Shown here in pieces: positions 1-10,846 of a DNA stretch of 64,000 nucleotides. The notes under the pieces were generated by a model that was given only the letters and a program-made list of their open reading frames with translations, was not told the origin of the DNA and made no database searches. Numbering within the stretch: position 1 is the first letter of the stretch; every line of letters begins with the position of its first letter. The position numbers were made by a program, and so were the translations under genes. The stretch is from NCBI GenBank assembly GCA_947172415.1, contig OX359195.1:4191501-4255500 (forward strand), in the 5' to 3' direction. Source of the stretch: Chondrosia reniformis. Taxonomy: Eukaryota; Porifera; Demospongiae; Chondrillida; Chondrillidae.

Positions 1-917
1 TATGCATTCCATAGTAGTTGTAGGTATTAGTTGTGTGTAATTGATGTATACTCTAGGTATATTTACTAGTTGTATGTACTATTAACTAGTTGTTTGTACT
101 GGTTGTACATACTAGTCACAAGTACTAGTTGTTTGTACTAGTTGTATGTACTAGTTCTCTTTTTTATTTATATGAACGACCTGTTTGTAACTGTTGCAGG
201 TACTAGTTGTGAGTAATAGTTCTATGTACAAGTTTTAGTTCTAGTTTAATGTACAAGGTGTATGCAATAGCAGTATGTACTATTTATATGTACTAGTTAT
301 ATGTGTATGTTCTAGTAATATGTATTAGCTGTATGCACAAGTCGTATGTACTAGATGTAAGTACTAATCGTATGTACTCATTGTAGGTTCTTGTTGTATG
401 TACTAGTTGTATGTACTAATTCTTTGTACTAGTTGTAGTACTAGTTAAATGTGCTAGCCCTATTTACTAGTTGTAGTACTAGTTGTATATACTAATTGTA
501 TATAACAAATCTATGTACAAGTTGAAGTTCTAGTTTAATGAACTAGTTGCAAGTACTAGTTTTATGTAGTGGTTGTATATACTAGTTGTAAGTAGTAGTT
601 GTATGCACTAGATGTATGTAGTAGTTGTAGGTACTAGCTGTATGTACCATTTGTTTTTACTAATTCTATTTACTAGTATTAGTAATAGTTGTATGTAATA
701 GTTGTATGAACCAGTTGTGTGTACTAGTTATGTACTTATTCTGTGTACTAGTTGTATGTACTAGTTGTATGAACTAATGGTATGAACTAGTTGTATGTCA
801 TAGTACTGGTAATATTTACTAGTTGTATGTACTTGTTGTATGTACTTGTTGTATGTACTGATTGTATGTACTAGTACTAGTTATATTTATTAGTTGTAGG
901 TACTACTTGTATATACT
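1..917 (+). repeat. 13-bp minisatellite array, forward orientation
   Basis: Degenerate tandem repeats of ACTAGTTGTATGT (about 13 bp, many 10-16 bp variants). Each unit junction contains the palindromes GTAC and ACTAGT. No coding potential is seen. The block contains the ordered markers gatgtatactctagg (about 45), gacctgtttgtaactg (about 177) and cacaagtcgtatgtactag (about 335), which recur in the same order near 11.2-11.5, 14.05-14.3, 53.45-53.8 and 62.9-63.15 kb. The forward orientation is defined here as TAGTTGTATGTAC on the given strand. Confidence 0.95.
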
Positions 918-1028
918 AGTTTTTTTTGTTTTTTTATATACATATATTTTTTATGAAATTTAATACATATACAAGTAATGAAGTTTAATATATATTATGT
1001 GCATAATCATTCTAAATAGGCAAATAGT

Positions 1029-1463
1029 CAAAAAAACATTGTCTGTTGGGGGAGAGGTGCCCCTCACTGCGGCCGCGTTGCCCCGCTGGACAGCCACCGC
1101 GATTCTTTGCATCAGGAACTGCAAGGAGCATGGCTCCCCGGTCTCAGCCCTGATCCTGTGACCCAGCTCTCTGATGAAAGTTATGGCCTCTGGCCCAAAA
1201 ACCCCTGATGTTTCGATTGCAAATGGTACGAAATGGTGGCTGGAACCAAGAAGGGCGTACTTCTGGGTTTTTGCCTTCTCTGCTTGGCTGGCCACCAGCC
1301 CTGCTTCCCTTGCAGTGAGGGCTACGTTGGAAGGGGCGAATGTATCAGGGCAAGTGGCATCCCATACCAGTGTCCGTCCGTTCCTCCAGGGCATCACTGA
1401 GATCCCATCCGGCCTTCTTCCATCGGAGCGTGCGATGCCCGTGGGCTCCAGGAGAGAGGGGAT
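1029..1463 (-). pseudogene. Restriction-like endonuclease part of the split non-LTR retrotransposon
   Basis: This is the C-terminal continuation of the element at 4312-6740. The minus-strand protein reads IPSLLEPTGIARSDGRRPDG, then PWRNGRTLVWDATCPDT, and ends near QRGNAAAVRGTSPP. The RRPD...VWDATC spacing fits the PD-(D/E)XK endonuclease of R2-like elements, which nicks the target DNA. The codons for IPSL occur both here and at 4312-4323, because that 12-bp stretch was duplicated when the Penelope pair inserted. The open frame continues past the natural end to 960 through AT-rich flank, so the original stop appears to be lost or altered. The open frame upstream of 1463 comes from Penelope sequence and is not part of this protein. 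Confidence 0.82.
1452..1463. repeat. 12-bp target site duplication, left copy
   Basis: gagagaggggat here is repeated exactly at 4312-4323. It encodes IPSL in the host retrotransposon frame, and the host protein can be followed across it on both sides. It marks the left boundary of the inserted inverted Penelope pair. Confidence 0.88.
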
Positions 1464-1568
1464 GGAATAAGGATTTCTTCTAACTGTGTCGAACTTATCT
1501 TTGTAAAGGTTCATCTTTCGACTTTTAGAGCGTCTAGAGACGCAGTTTTTTCGATTCTTCTGTCCGTC

Positions 1569-1600
1569 AAACGTTTCGACCCTGGGGGTCTTCTTCAGTG
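1569..1600 (-). ncRNA. Hammerhead-like core in Penelope 3' region (noncanonical)
   Basis: On the minus strand CUGAAGA is followed by a hairpin (GACCC/GGGUC, loop CCA) and GAAAC. CUGANGA and GAAA are the two conserved hammerhead boxes, and hammerheads are established in Penelope-like elements. However, an extra A precedes stem II and no clear GUH cleavage triplet with a matching helix I follows. Treat it as a vestigial or divergent motif. Confidence 0.45.
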
Positions 1601-1629
1601 ACTGGTGTTGGTCTTCAAGGTGGCTTCAT

Positions 1630-3096
1630 TTATAGGCATCTTTTCCCGCCATTTTCGATTACCTCATCAGTGATGTCATCGGTTACATCATTTCCGGAGG
1701 AAGGAGAGGTGAAGGGAGTATTCATAAAAAAGGGTTTCCAACCATTTCTTAGTACAATTCCTTGATCTAAGTTCATTCTTACCTGACATTGTTGGATCTT
1801 CAGGGCTTCCTTAATTCTTCTTCTGTACCAGTTCTCTTCCCTCTCCACCACTCTGGCTTGGCTCCACTCAATTGGATGACCAGTTTTTAGGGAGTGAACA
1901 GCTAAACCATTGTTCACATCCCCCATCCTGACGGCACGTTTGTGCTCCGCCATCCTGACTTTTAGTGTTCTTCCAGTTTCTCCAGTGTACACTGCCGGGC
2001 AACTAGAACAGGGAATCTGGTAAACGACACCTTTAATATCCATGGTAGGCTGGGGTTGTTTAGGCCTAGAGAGGATACTCCTCAGTGATCTCTGCTTTGT
2101 GAAAATGGTTTCGATGTTCATCTTCCGGCATGTTCTGGAGATCATTTCACTGAGGCCTTTCACATATGGAATAAAACGTTTACGTTTACTGTCTTCCCTA
2201 CTTCCCTGGTTCCGTTGTCTCTTCTTCATGTGCCTAGCAGCAACCTTACTGGGGTATCCGTTGGCCTGGAGAACCCCTTTCAGGTGCTCTTTTTCTTCTT
2301 GGAGGACACTAGATCCAGCACCACAGATCTTCTCTGCTCTGTCCCTGAGGCAGAGGGCAATGCCAGCTTTCACCCTAGGATGGTGATGAGACGAGAAGTG
2401 AAGGTATCTATCCGTGTGGGTTGGTTTTCTGTACACGGATGTACTCAAACTTCCTTTGTTCTTCTTCACTAGCACGTCAAGAAACGGGATAGAGCCATCT
2501 GTCTCCTCCTCCATGGTGAACTGAATGTTTCCGTGTCTTCCATTAAGGAAAGACAGAAAATCCTCCAGCTGATCCCTACCTTGGCTCCAGATGACAAAGG
2601 TGTCGTCTACATAACGTAGCCAGAGCCTAGGTTTGGAGCCAGCCTCCTGGAGGGCTTCGTTTTCAAACTCTTCCATGAAGATGTTTGCCACCACTGGAGA
2701 GAGAGGAGAGCCCATGGCTGCCCCATCCTTCTGCTCAAAGAACTCGTTACTGTACTGGAAGTACGTTGTCCTAAGACAGAGTTCTGTGAGCATTGTGATG
2801 GTGGGAGGGTCCAGAGTGGCCCGGTCTGATAGGGTGTTGTCTTCCCTCAGCCTCCTATCAATGATCTGTAAGGAGAGATCTATAGGTACCTTCGTAAACA
2901 AGCTCTTCATATCAAAACTGATTAACTTATCTTCATTCTCTACTTGTAATCCCCTGATTTTCTTCACAAAGTCCTCTGAGTTCCTCACAAAGTGAGGAGT
3001 GTTCCCCCACAAGGGTGACAGGATAGTCGCCAGATATCTGGATAGGTGGTAGGTAGGGGAGTTTATAGAGGAAACAATAGGTCTCAAGGGACAACT
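1630..3096 (-). pseudogene. Penelope-like RT with C-terminal GIY-YIG endonuclease, 5'-truncated
   Basis: The frame is open through about 488 codons of element sequence, from CPLRPIVSSINSPTYHLSRY to the stop at 1630. Motifs in order are SFDMKSLFTKVP (RT motif A), GAAMGSPLSPVVANIF (motif B), LRYVDDTFVIW (catalytic YVDD), FLDVLV and YRKPTHTDRYLHF. The C-terminal GIY-YIG nuclease reads VVYQIPCSSCPAVYTGETGR. In Penelope elements the RT and GIY-YIG domain carry out target-primed integration. The N-terminal region, which includes the LPADKGN motif seen in the related copy near 34.7 kb, is missing. The open frame extends to 3177 only because it reads into the antisense of the opposite copy, so that start Met is not genuine. 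Confidence 0.9.
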
Positions 3097-3102
3097 GGGC
3101 TC

Positions 3103-4180
3103 TCCTCTCTCTCCAGTGGTGGCAAACATCTTCATGGAAGAGTTTGAAAACGAAGCCCTCCAGGAGGCTGGCTCCAAACCTAGGCTCTGGCGACGTTATG
3201 TAGACGACACCTTTGTCATCTGGAGCCAAGGTAGGGATCAGCTGGAGGATTTTCTGTCTTTCCTTAATGGAAGACACGGAAACATTCAGTTCACCATGGA
3301 GGAGGAGACAGATGGCTCTATCCCGTTTCTTGACGTGCTAGTGAAGAAGAACAAAGGAAGTTTGAGTACATCCGTGTACAGAAAACCAACCCACACGGAT
3401 AGATACCTTCACTTCTCGTCTCATCACCATCCTAGGGTGAAAGCTGGCATTGCCCTCTGCCTCAGGGACAGAGCAGAGAAGATCTGTGGTGCTGGATCTA
3501 GTGTCCTCCAAGAAGAAAAAGAGCACCTGAAAGGGGTTCTCCAGGCCAACGGATACCCCAGTAAGGTTGCTGCTAGGCACATGAAGAAGAGACAACGGAA
3601 CCAGGGAAGTAGGGAAGACAGTAAACGTAAACGTTTTATTCCATATGTGAAAGGCCTCAGTGAAATGATCTCCAGAACATGCCGGAAGATGAACATCGAA
3701 ACCATTTTCACAAAGCAGAGATCACTGAGGAGTATCCTCTCTAGGCCTAAACAACCCCAGCCTACCATGGATATTAAAGGTGTCGTTTACCAGATTCCCT
3801 GTTCTAGTTGCCCGGCAGTGTACACTGGAGAAACTGGAAGAACACTAAAAGTCAGGATGGCGGAGCACAAACGTGCCGTCAGGATGGGGGATGTGAACAA
3901 TGGTTTAGCTGTTCACTCCCTAAAAACTGGTCATCCAATTGAGTGGAGCCAAGCCAGAGTGGTGGAGAGGGAAGAGAACTGGTACAGAAGAAGAATTAAG
4001 GAAGCCCTGAAGATCCAACAATGTCAGGTAAGAATGAACTTAGATCAAGGAATTGTACTAAGAAATGGTTGGAAACCCTTTTTTATGAATACTCCCTTCA
4101 CCTCTCCTTCCTCCGGAAATGATGTAACCGATGACATCACTGATGAGGTAATCGAAAATGGCGGGAAAAGATGCCTATAA
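3103..4180 (+). pseudogene. Penelope-like RT/GIY-YIG, second (plus-strand) truncated copy
   Basis: The copy begins abruptly in RT motif B (SPVVANIFMEEFE), continues through WRRYVDDTFVIW, the linker and the GIY-YIG domain (VVYQIPC...YTGETGR), and ends at a TAA near 4180. It lacks RT motif A and everything upstream, so it cannot encode a working RT. Its residues are nearly identical to those of the minus-strand copy. This means the two arms arose together or have been homogenised recently. The ATG at 3116 is internal and only marks the first Met after truncation. Confidence 0.9.
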
Positions 4181-4209
4181 ATGAAGCCACCTTGAAGACC
4201 AACACCAGT

Positions 4210-4241
4210 CACTGAAGAAGACCCCCAGGGTCGAAACGTTT
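4210..4241 (+). ncRNA. Hammerhead-like core, plus-strand Penelope copy (noncanonical)
   Basis: Mirror copy of the motif at 1569-1600: CUGAAGA, stem GACCC/GGGUC, then GAAACG. It has the same caveats: an extra A before stem II and no clear cleavage triplet. Confidence 0.45.
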
Positions 4242-4311
4242 GGCATAACAGAAGAATTGAAAAAACTGCGTCTCTAGACGCTCTAAAAGTCGAAAGATGA
4301 ACCTTTACAAA

Positions 4312-4323
4312 GAGAGAGGGGAT
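4312..4323. repeat. 12-bp target site duplication, right copy
   Basis: Exact copy of gagagaggggat at 1452-1463. It directly follows the 3' end of the plus-strand Penelope copy (cctttacaaa). Confidence 0.88.
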
Positions 4324-6740
4324 CTTTGCTGAGGCCAGTGTCCGTTTGAGAAGGTCATTCACTGCTGCTTGTCTTGGGTACCGGCCCTGACTCCTCCTGC
4401 AGCTAAGGCCGTGCAAACCCAAATGGTCAACTTCAGCACCACACTGATGACATTTGTGGGGTCTGCACAGGGCAACCCCTAGGCGGAGTCCCACTGCTAC
4501 TTGAAGCACCTCATCATCCATTCGGAGACCAATAGCCGACATTGGAGGCGCATGTAGCCATTCACCCGACTCCTTCCTCTGAGATGCCAGCAGACGAACT
4601 TGAGCTAAACCATCAGGAGATTCCCTCACAAGGGCTTCTGCTGCTGCTGTCACCACGGGGCCATCCCAAGCCTTCTGATGAGTAGAGTCAGGGGCACATG
4701 GAGCTGGTTCTTTGTGGCCCTTTTGCCAGACTACCAATGCCTCTGTGGCTGCTGGGAATGGGGAGTTCAGCAGTCTTTGGGGCAAGATCTGCTGGACAAG
4801 CTGTGCACAACCCGCAGCCGATGCTAAATAAATAAGCAGAAGGTGCAAGCTGGGTTGTGCTACCAACTCCCAGCCCACCAGCTCGGACTGGGAGAGATGC
4901 TTGGGTCCATGCAGAGTCAGAGAGGTTGACATTTAGGATGGAGCCCAGCAAAGATCTAAGGAGGGAGTCAAAATCATGCAGGGCCGGGACGAGGAAGCAT
5001 GGTGAGGTGCGCAGGATGTACAGCACCTTGGAGATGGCCAGGGCATTACGTAGAAGACAGAAGGCATCATAGGCACGTAAAAGCTGTAACCTGCTCCCCC
5101 GGGTCTGAAGTGACTTTGTTCTCTTTAGGATGGTGTCTTGAATGCCACTCGCAGTACCAATGGGAGACCCAAGCAAAGTGGCATGGTCTCGCTCTGTCAC
5201 ACTGAGACCTGGGACAGCACGAAGCATAGCTGACCTTGTGGTGCTGTCATCACAAATGACTTCTGACTTGTCTCGATTGAGTTGGAGACCTAGCTCCCCC
5301 GCCATTCGTTCCACAGTGCTGAACTCCTCAAGGACCTCCTCCAAGCTGCCACCAAGTGTGCCATCATCTAAGAAGAAAACATTGAACTCGCTTTGCAACT
5401 GTTGCCCCAAGTCATGGATAGCAAGGGAGAAGAGCAATGGGCCGAGGGGGTCACCCTGTTGCACACCTTCTGAGGATGGTATAATGTCTTCCCCAAAGAA
5501 AAGGAAGGAAGGAGCACTGTAGGCACAGGTGACCAAAGGGAGCAACTCAGGTGCCAGCTGTTTCACAGCAGCAATCATCTTATCTCGACGAAGGCAGTTA
5601 AAAGCATTCCTGAAGTCAAGCTTCAAGATGAGTTGCCCAGGCTGCAGGTTGTAGAGGAAGATGCGGCTGGCATGAACAGCGGCCTCCGCTCCCAAGGGTA
5701 CACCAAATCCCAATTGGTGAGGTGCCAGGAGTGCTCCCATGGCTTCCTTCACGCAGGCACCTGCGCACTTTGCCACAAGGCGACGCAATGTGCACCCAAC
5801 GGCGATTGGTCCCAAACCTCCACCCTTTTTGTTCAAAGCAATCAGGGTGGCTCCAAAGAAGGAGGCCCGAGCCGGGACAGCAATTTCACCTCTCAGCACA
5901 CAATTCACAAAAAAGGTGATTGATAGAAGCAACATCTGCCCACCCCCCAGGGCTGACTTACTTATCATATCCTTCAGGTGTTGCGGACGCAGGGCATCTG
6001 GGCCACCAGCGGAACCACAAAGGAAAGAGCAGATGGCTCTTGCTACCTCCTCCTCTGATACCTGGACTGGCATTGGTTGATCCACGGTGGACACTAGTGG
6101 AATAGCAGAATCCGGGTGGGGCAGAGGATGCTTTTCCCGTAGGGTGGCAAGCGTTTCACTGCTAGGGACTGCAATACTGTCTTCAGAAGAGGCAAGACGA
6201 ACTGCCCTTTTAAAATCTCCTTCCTCTAGTTTAGCAGAAACTCTCCCTGCTAAAGTGTCTACTGGATCGCGAGTGAATTTACCTGTTCGTCTGTTAAGGG
6301 CAGACTGGACGAAGGTAGGGTCCGCTTCCTCTTTGATAAGCTGGTTGGTGTGTGCAGCCAAGCTTCTGCGATAGCCACGTCTATCTGGCACTCGTAGGCA
6401 GCGGGCAGGGAAACAGAACGGGCGATCCCAGGAAGACTCCGAGCCGTCTGATGAGGCGCGATCGAGGATTTCGGCCACAGGAGGCGCGAGGGACTCTCTT
6501 CAGGATCTTTACCGAGAACCTGCATAGCTTGAAGGCCTGTGCGGTGTCCGCGATGTCAGGGATGTTACCATGCTGACAGGTGTTGACGGGTACGGGCGGC
6601 TTTCGAGAACCAGGATAACGATTTAACACTGGGCCATGAACGCGGATAAGTCCCAATCTAGTGACGGGCATTGATCGGTGACAAACTGTACATTGGGAGC
6701 GGGAAGAGGCAGAATCTTCTGGAGCTTCATCCTCGATCAC
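4312..6740 (-). pseudogene. Non-LTR retrotransposon polyprotein, N-terminal ribbon + RT + CCHC part
   Basis: Three reading frames together form one protein. From 6740 comes a Cys ribbon (CTVCHRSMPVTRLGLIRVHGP). Near 6480 the frame shifts by about one base, at the point where ASC-GRN should read as VAEILDR. The RT follows to about 4830, with motif A LKLDFRNAFN, motif B EGVQQGDPLGPLLF and motif C FFLDDGTLGG (LDD instead of the usual YADD/FADD). A second frameshift at 4825-4836 looks like a 4-bp tandem duplication (taaataaataa): removing one taaa restores SAYLASAAG. The remainder (4830-4312) has the CCHC-like knuckle CHQCGAEVDHLGLHGLSC and stops at AKIPSL, where the Penelope pair is inserted. 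Its continuation is at 1029-1463. Recognition as an RLE-type non-LTR element is confident; clade assignment is not. Confidence 0.85.
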
Positions 6741-6754
6741 CGCGGCATTATTAT

Positions 6755-7545
6755 ACTAGTTATATGTACTAGTTGTATAAAGTGGATACTAGTTGTATGT
6801 ACTAGTTGTAGTACTAGTTGTATGTGCTATTCCTATGTACTAGTTGTAGTTCTAGTTTAATGAACTATTTACAAGTACTAGTTTTTTGTAGTAGTTTTAT
6901 GTACAAGTTGTAAGTGTTAGTTGTATGTACTAGATGTGTGTACAAGTTGTATGTTTATTTATATGTAAGACTTTTACATTTTGTATGTACGAGTTAAATT
7001 TACTAGTACTAGTTATATTTACTAGTTGTAGGTATTAGTTGTATGTACTCTTTAAATGTAATACTTGTATGTACTAATTATTTGTACTAGTTGTATGTAC
7101 TAGTTGTATGTATTAGTTGTATGTATTAGTTATGTACTAGTTATATACTAGTTTTATGTTCTAGTTGTATGTAGTAGTTACATGTACAAGTTGTATGTAT
7201 TAGTTGTATGTATTAGATGCATGTACTAGTTGTACTTACTAGTTACTTGTAGTATGGTCTAGTTGTATGTACTAGATGTATGTACTAGTTGTATGAACTA
7301 ATTCTATGTACTAGTTGTAGTCCAAATTGCATGTGCTGGTTCTGTGTACTAGTTGTAGTACTAGTTGTATATACTAGTTGTATGTAATAATTCTATGTAC
7401 TAGTTGTATTTGTACTTTAATAAACTAGTTGCTAGTGCTAGTTGTATGTAGTAGTTGTATGTACTAGTTGTAAGTGGTTGTTGTATGTACTAGATGTATG
7501 TTCTTGTTATATGTATTAGTTATATGTAGTACTTGTTTGTACATG
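6755..7545 (+). repeat. Minisatellite array, forward orientation
   Basis: The same 13-bp family (tagttgtatgtac) resumes directly at the 5' end of the split retrotransposon. No gene is seen. It leads into the first hammerhead TIR element through the flank acttgtttgtacatg. Confidence 0.95.
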
Positions 7546-7933
7546 TCATCATCATTTAACTCTGGGTTTTTACCCCATCCCATTCATGTCCCTTGAAGAG
7601 CGCAATGAGCTAATGGACGGAACCGAAGATCGCTTGATGGGAACCAGAGTTTCCCCTTAGCCACTCAAAAAGATGATCAAGCAGCAGACAGCTGTTTCAT
7701 CCTTATTAGGACTCATCAGTGTGGCAAACGATGGAAGTTTGAATGGCTAGTCTGCTAATATGTACTCCCAGAAGGATAAAAGCTTGTGTTTTCCTTATCA
7801 GAAGATAATGGGTACACCAAAAGTGTGGCAGCCCACTAATAGTAGGGCAGGGGTAATACCCAGAGTTAAATGATGATGACATTGATGCTTTCAGATAGGC
7901 TTTAGATATTGAAGTTCCCCTATTTTTTCCATA
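7546..7933 (-). mobile_element. Short TIR element with internal hammerhead ribozyme, copy 1
   Basis: A block of about 388 bp of non-satellite sequence. It begins tcatcatcatttaactctgg, and the inverted match ccagagttaaatgatgatga ends at 7879, about 50 bp before the right boundary. The flanks ttgtttgtacatg (7533-7545 and 7934-7946) form a direct repeat that looks like a 13-bp target duplication. It carries a minus-strand hammerhead core. The short open frames here are not convincing genes. Copies 2 (11963-12351) and 3 (54145-54531) have the same ends and flanks. It could be a non-autonomous retroelement derived from a Penelope terminus rather than a DNA-transposon MITE. Confidence 0.78.
7661..7750 (-). 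ncRNA. Hammerhead ribozyme, copy 1
   Basis: The minus strand reads CUGAUGA, stem II GUCC-UAAUAA-GGAU, GAAAC, then AGCUGUC giving a GUC cleavage triplet after a two-pair helix III (AC/GU). Helix I can form between GCCACA and UGCUGC with two internal mismatches. The 10.1-11.1 pair is a G-U wobble. Farther out, CUAGCCA and UGGCUAG lie where a longer helix I would close. The core is canonical; activity may be weak because of the helix I mismatches. Confidence 0.75.
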
Positions 7934-8948
7934 TTGTTTGTACATGTTGCATGTACTAGTTGAATGTACTAGATGTATGTAGTAGTAGTATGTACTATTT
8001 ATATGTACTAGTTATATGTGTATGTTCTAGTAATATGTATTAGTGGTGTGTACTTGTTGTATGTACTAGTTGAATGTACTAGGTGTATGTACTAGTTATA
8101 TATACTAGTTTTATATACTAGTCGTATCTACTTGTTGCATGAACTAGTTGTATGTCCTAATTGTATGTAATAGTTGTATGTACTGCTTATGTGTTCTAGT
8201 TGTTTAGACTAGTTGTGTGTAATTTTTGTATATACTAGTTATCTTATCTAGTTGTAGGTTCTAGTTGTAAGTACTAGTTGTATTGACTAGTTTTATGTAC
8301 TAATTATATGAACTAGTTGTAGGTTTTAGTCCTAGTTTTAAAAGGTACTAGCACGGGATTAGTTGTATGTACTAGTTGTATGTAGTAGTTGTATGTTCTA
8401 ATTCTATGTAATATTTGCATGTCTAGTTGTATGTACTAGATATGTGCCAGTTGTATGTACTAGTTGTATGTGCTAGCTATGTACTGGTTTAACGTACTGG
8501 TTCTATGTAGTACTTCTATTTACTAGTTTTAGTACTAGTTGTATGTACTAGTTGTATGCACTAGTTGTATGTAATAGTTCTATGTACTAGTTGTATGTAC
8601 TACATATGTACTAGTTGTATCAACTAGTTGTAGGTTCTAGTACTAGTTAAACTAGGCACTAGGTAGGTTTTTGTTGTATGTACTACATCTTTGTAATAAT
8701 TGTGTAATAGTTGTATGTACTACTTTTATGTACTAGTTTTATGTAGTAGTTGTATGTAGTAGTTGTAGTTACTATTTATATGTACTAGATATATGTGTAT
8801 GTACTAGATAAATTTACTAGATATATGTAATAGCTTTATGTACTAAGTATGTGTAATAATTGTATGTACTATTTATAGGTCCTAGTTTTATGTGTACTAG
8901 TGGTATATACTGGTTGTATGTACTAATTGTATGTACTAGTTGTATAGA
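7934..8948 (+). repeat. Minisatellite array, forward orientation
   Basis: Tandem ACTAGTTGTATGT variants with no coding signal. It ends at an ACTAGT palindrome (8949-8954), where the array reverses orientation. Confidence 0.95.
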
Positions 8949-10846
8949 ACTAGTACATAAAGCTAATACATAGTACTAAAACATACAACTAGTACATAAA
9001 ACTAATACATAAAACTAAAACATACACATATAAAAAGTAAATATAAATAGTACATACAAATAGTACATACAACTAGGAAAACTAACTAATACATATAAAT
9101 AGTACATACAAATAATACATACAACTAGAACATGCAACTAGTACATACAACTAATACATATAACTAGTATACATAACGACTGCATATATATAACTAATGC
9201 ATACACATATAACTAGTACATTTAAATGTACTTTCAACTGCTACACACAACTGTATATACAACTAGTTAATAAAACTTGTACATACAACTGGAACATACA
9301 ACTAGTTCAAACAACTAATACATAAAACTAAAACATACACATATAAAAAGTACATATAAATAGTACATACAAATAGTACATACAACTAGGAAAACCAACT
9401 AATACAAATAAATAGTACATACAAATAATACATACAACTAGTACATGCAACTAGTACATACAACTAATACATATAGCTAGTATACATAACGGATGCATAT
9501 ATATAACTAATACATACACATATAAATAGTACATTTAAATGTAATTTCAACTGCTACACACAACTGTATATACAACTAGTTAATAAAACTTGTACATACA
9601 ACTGGAACATACAACTAGTTCATACAACTAGAACTTACAACTAGTAACTAGTAAGTACAACTAGTATATACAACTACTACATACATATAGGATATACAAC
9701 TAGCACATACAACTAGTACCTACGATTAGTAAATATAAATAATACTAGTACATACAACTAGTACATGCAACTAGTACATTCGATTAGTACATACAACCAC
9801 TAGATACATCAAGTACATAAAACTAGCACATGTAAATATTATATCCAATTAGTACATACAAGTGGCACATACAATACAATTAGGACATACAACAAGTACA
9901 TACCACTAGTACATGCAACTAGTACAGACAACTAGTATATATAACTAGTACACACAACTACTAGATGTACCTAGTACACACACATATAATTAGTACTTTT
10001 AAATTGTACATACAACTAGTACATTCAACTTGTACATTAATCTAGAACATATAACTAGTACATATTACTAGTACATGCAACTTAAACATACAACTAGTTC
10101 ACACAACTAAACCTTACAACAAGTAACTAGCCAGTACAACTATTACATACAACTAATTCATACAACTAGTACATACGAGTACCTAAAACTAGCTAATATT
10201 TACAACTAGTACATACAAGTAGCACATACAACTAGTACACACAACTTGTAGATACAACTAGTACATACAACTAGTAGATACAACTAGTACATACAAACAC
10301 AACATACTACTAGTACAAACTATACAGTAAGTACGTCAAGTAAATATAACTAGTACATAGAACTAGTAAATAGAACTAGTACATACAACTAGTATATACA
10401 AAAGGTTCATACAACTACTACATGCAACTAGTACATACAACTATTACAAATATGTAGTACATACAAATCTTAAGTATACCTAGTCATACACATATAACTA
10501 GGACCTATAAATAGTATATAAAACTACTACATACAACTAGAACATACAACTAGTACATACAACTGGAACATGCAACTAGTTCATACAACTAGACAATACA
10601 ACCAGTAACTAGTAAGTGGAACTAGTAATTACAACTACTACATACATCTAGTATTTACAACTAGTACATACAACTAATTACCAGTACATAAAACTAGTTC
10701 ATCTAACTACTACACACAACTATTACATACAAATTAAAACATATAACTAGTACACACAAAGACTGCATATAAATAATACATACACTTATAACTAGTACAT
10801 ATAAATGTACATTCAACTGCTACATACAACTGTACGTACAACTAGT
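8949..10846 (-). repeat. Minisatellite array, inverted orientation
   Basis: The same family as its reverse complement (ACATACAACTAGT). Both boundaries fall on ACTAGT palindromes (8949-8954 and 10841-10846). An internal segment of roughly 310 bp is duplicated in tandem: about 9000-9300 and 9310-9610 share the same ordered variants, including ctaggaaaac and gctacacacaactgtatat. No gene is seen. Confidence 0.93.

Larger units (their letters stand above)
1464..4311. mobile_element. Inverted (5'-to-5') pair of truncated Penelope-like elements
   Basis: Two nearly identical 5'-truncated copies point away from each other. One is on the minus strand (about 3096 down to 1464) and one on the plus strand (about 3100 to 4311). 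Both keep the RT palm, the linker, the C-terminal GIY-YIG domain and the 3' terminal region. The minus copy is longer and adds about 125 N-terminal residues. Where they overlap, the encoded proteins are identical apart from WLRYVDD versus WRRYVDD. The arms are therefore a palindrome of about 1.2 kb per arm with a spacer of about 380 bp. The whole pair sits between 12-bp direct repeats, so it behaves as a single insertion. Confidence 0.88.
1020..6754 (-). mobile_element. R2-superclade-like non-LTR retrotransposon (RLE type), split by an inserted Penelope pair
   Basis: Read on the minus strand, the element runs from about 6740 to 4312, is interrupted, and resumes from 1463 to about 1029. Domain order is an N-terminal Cys-rich ribbon, a reverse transcriptase, a CCHC knuckle, then a PD-(D/E)XK-type restriction-like endonuclease. 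This architecture is known for R2, NeSL, CRE and related clades, whose RT primes cDNA synthesis from a nick made by the C-terminal nuclease. The exact clade is not settled from sequence alone. Satellite flanks it on both sides. The T-rich stretch at about 918-1020 lies at its 3' end. The element is dead: it has two frameshifts and a 2.85-kb insertion. Confidence 0.85.

Noticed and set aside
1..917. CRISPR-like or regulatory array from short regular repeats
   Set aside because: The units are about 13 bp with no distinct spacers, so this is minisatellite DNA.
1174..1470. 98-codon plus-strand ORF
   Set aside because: It is antisense to the restriction-like endonuclease region, which has clear family motifs.
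2042..2472. Plus-strand ORFs of 114 and 85 codons, duplicated on the minus strand at 3338-3768
   Set aside because: They are antisense to the Penelope RT/GIY-YIG coding sequence; the duplication only reflects the inverted arms.
1630..3177. Start codon of the 515-codon Penelope frame at 3177
   Set aside because: The first ~27 codons are antisense of the opposite copy; the element sequence begins near 3096.
7706..7945. 79-codon minus-strand ORF, similar to those at 12121-12348 and 54303-54530
   Set aside because: The frame lies over the hammerhead and TIR sequence, differs in frame and length among copies, and has no recognisable domain.
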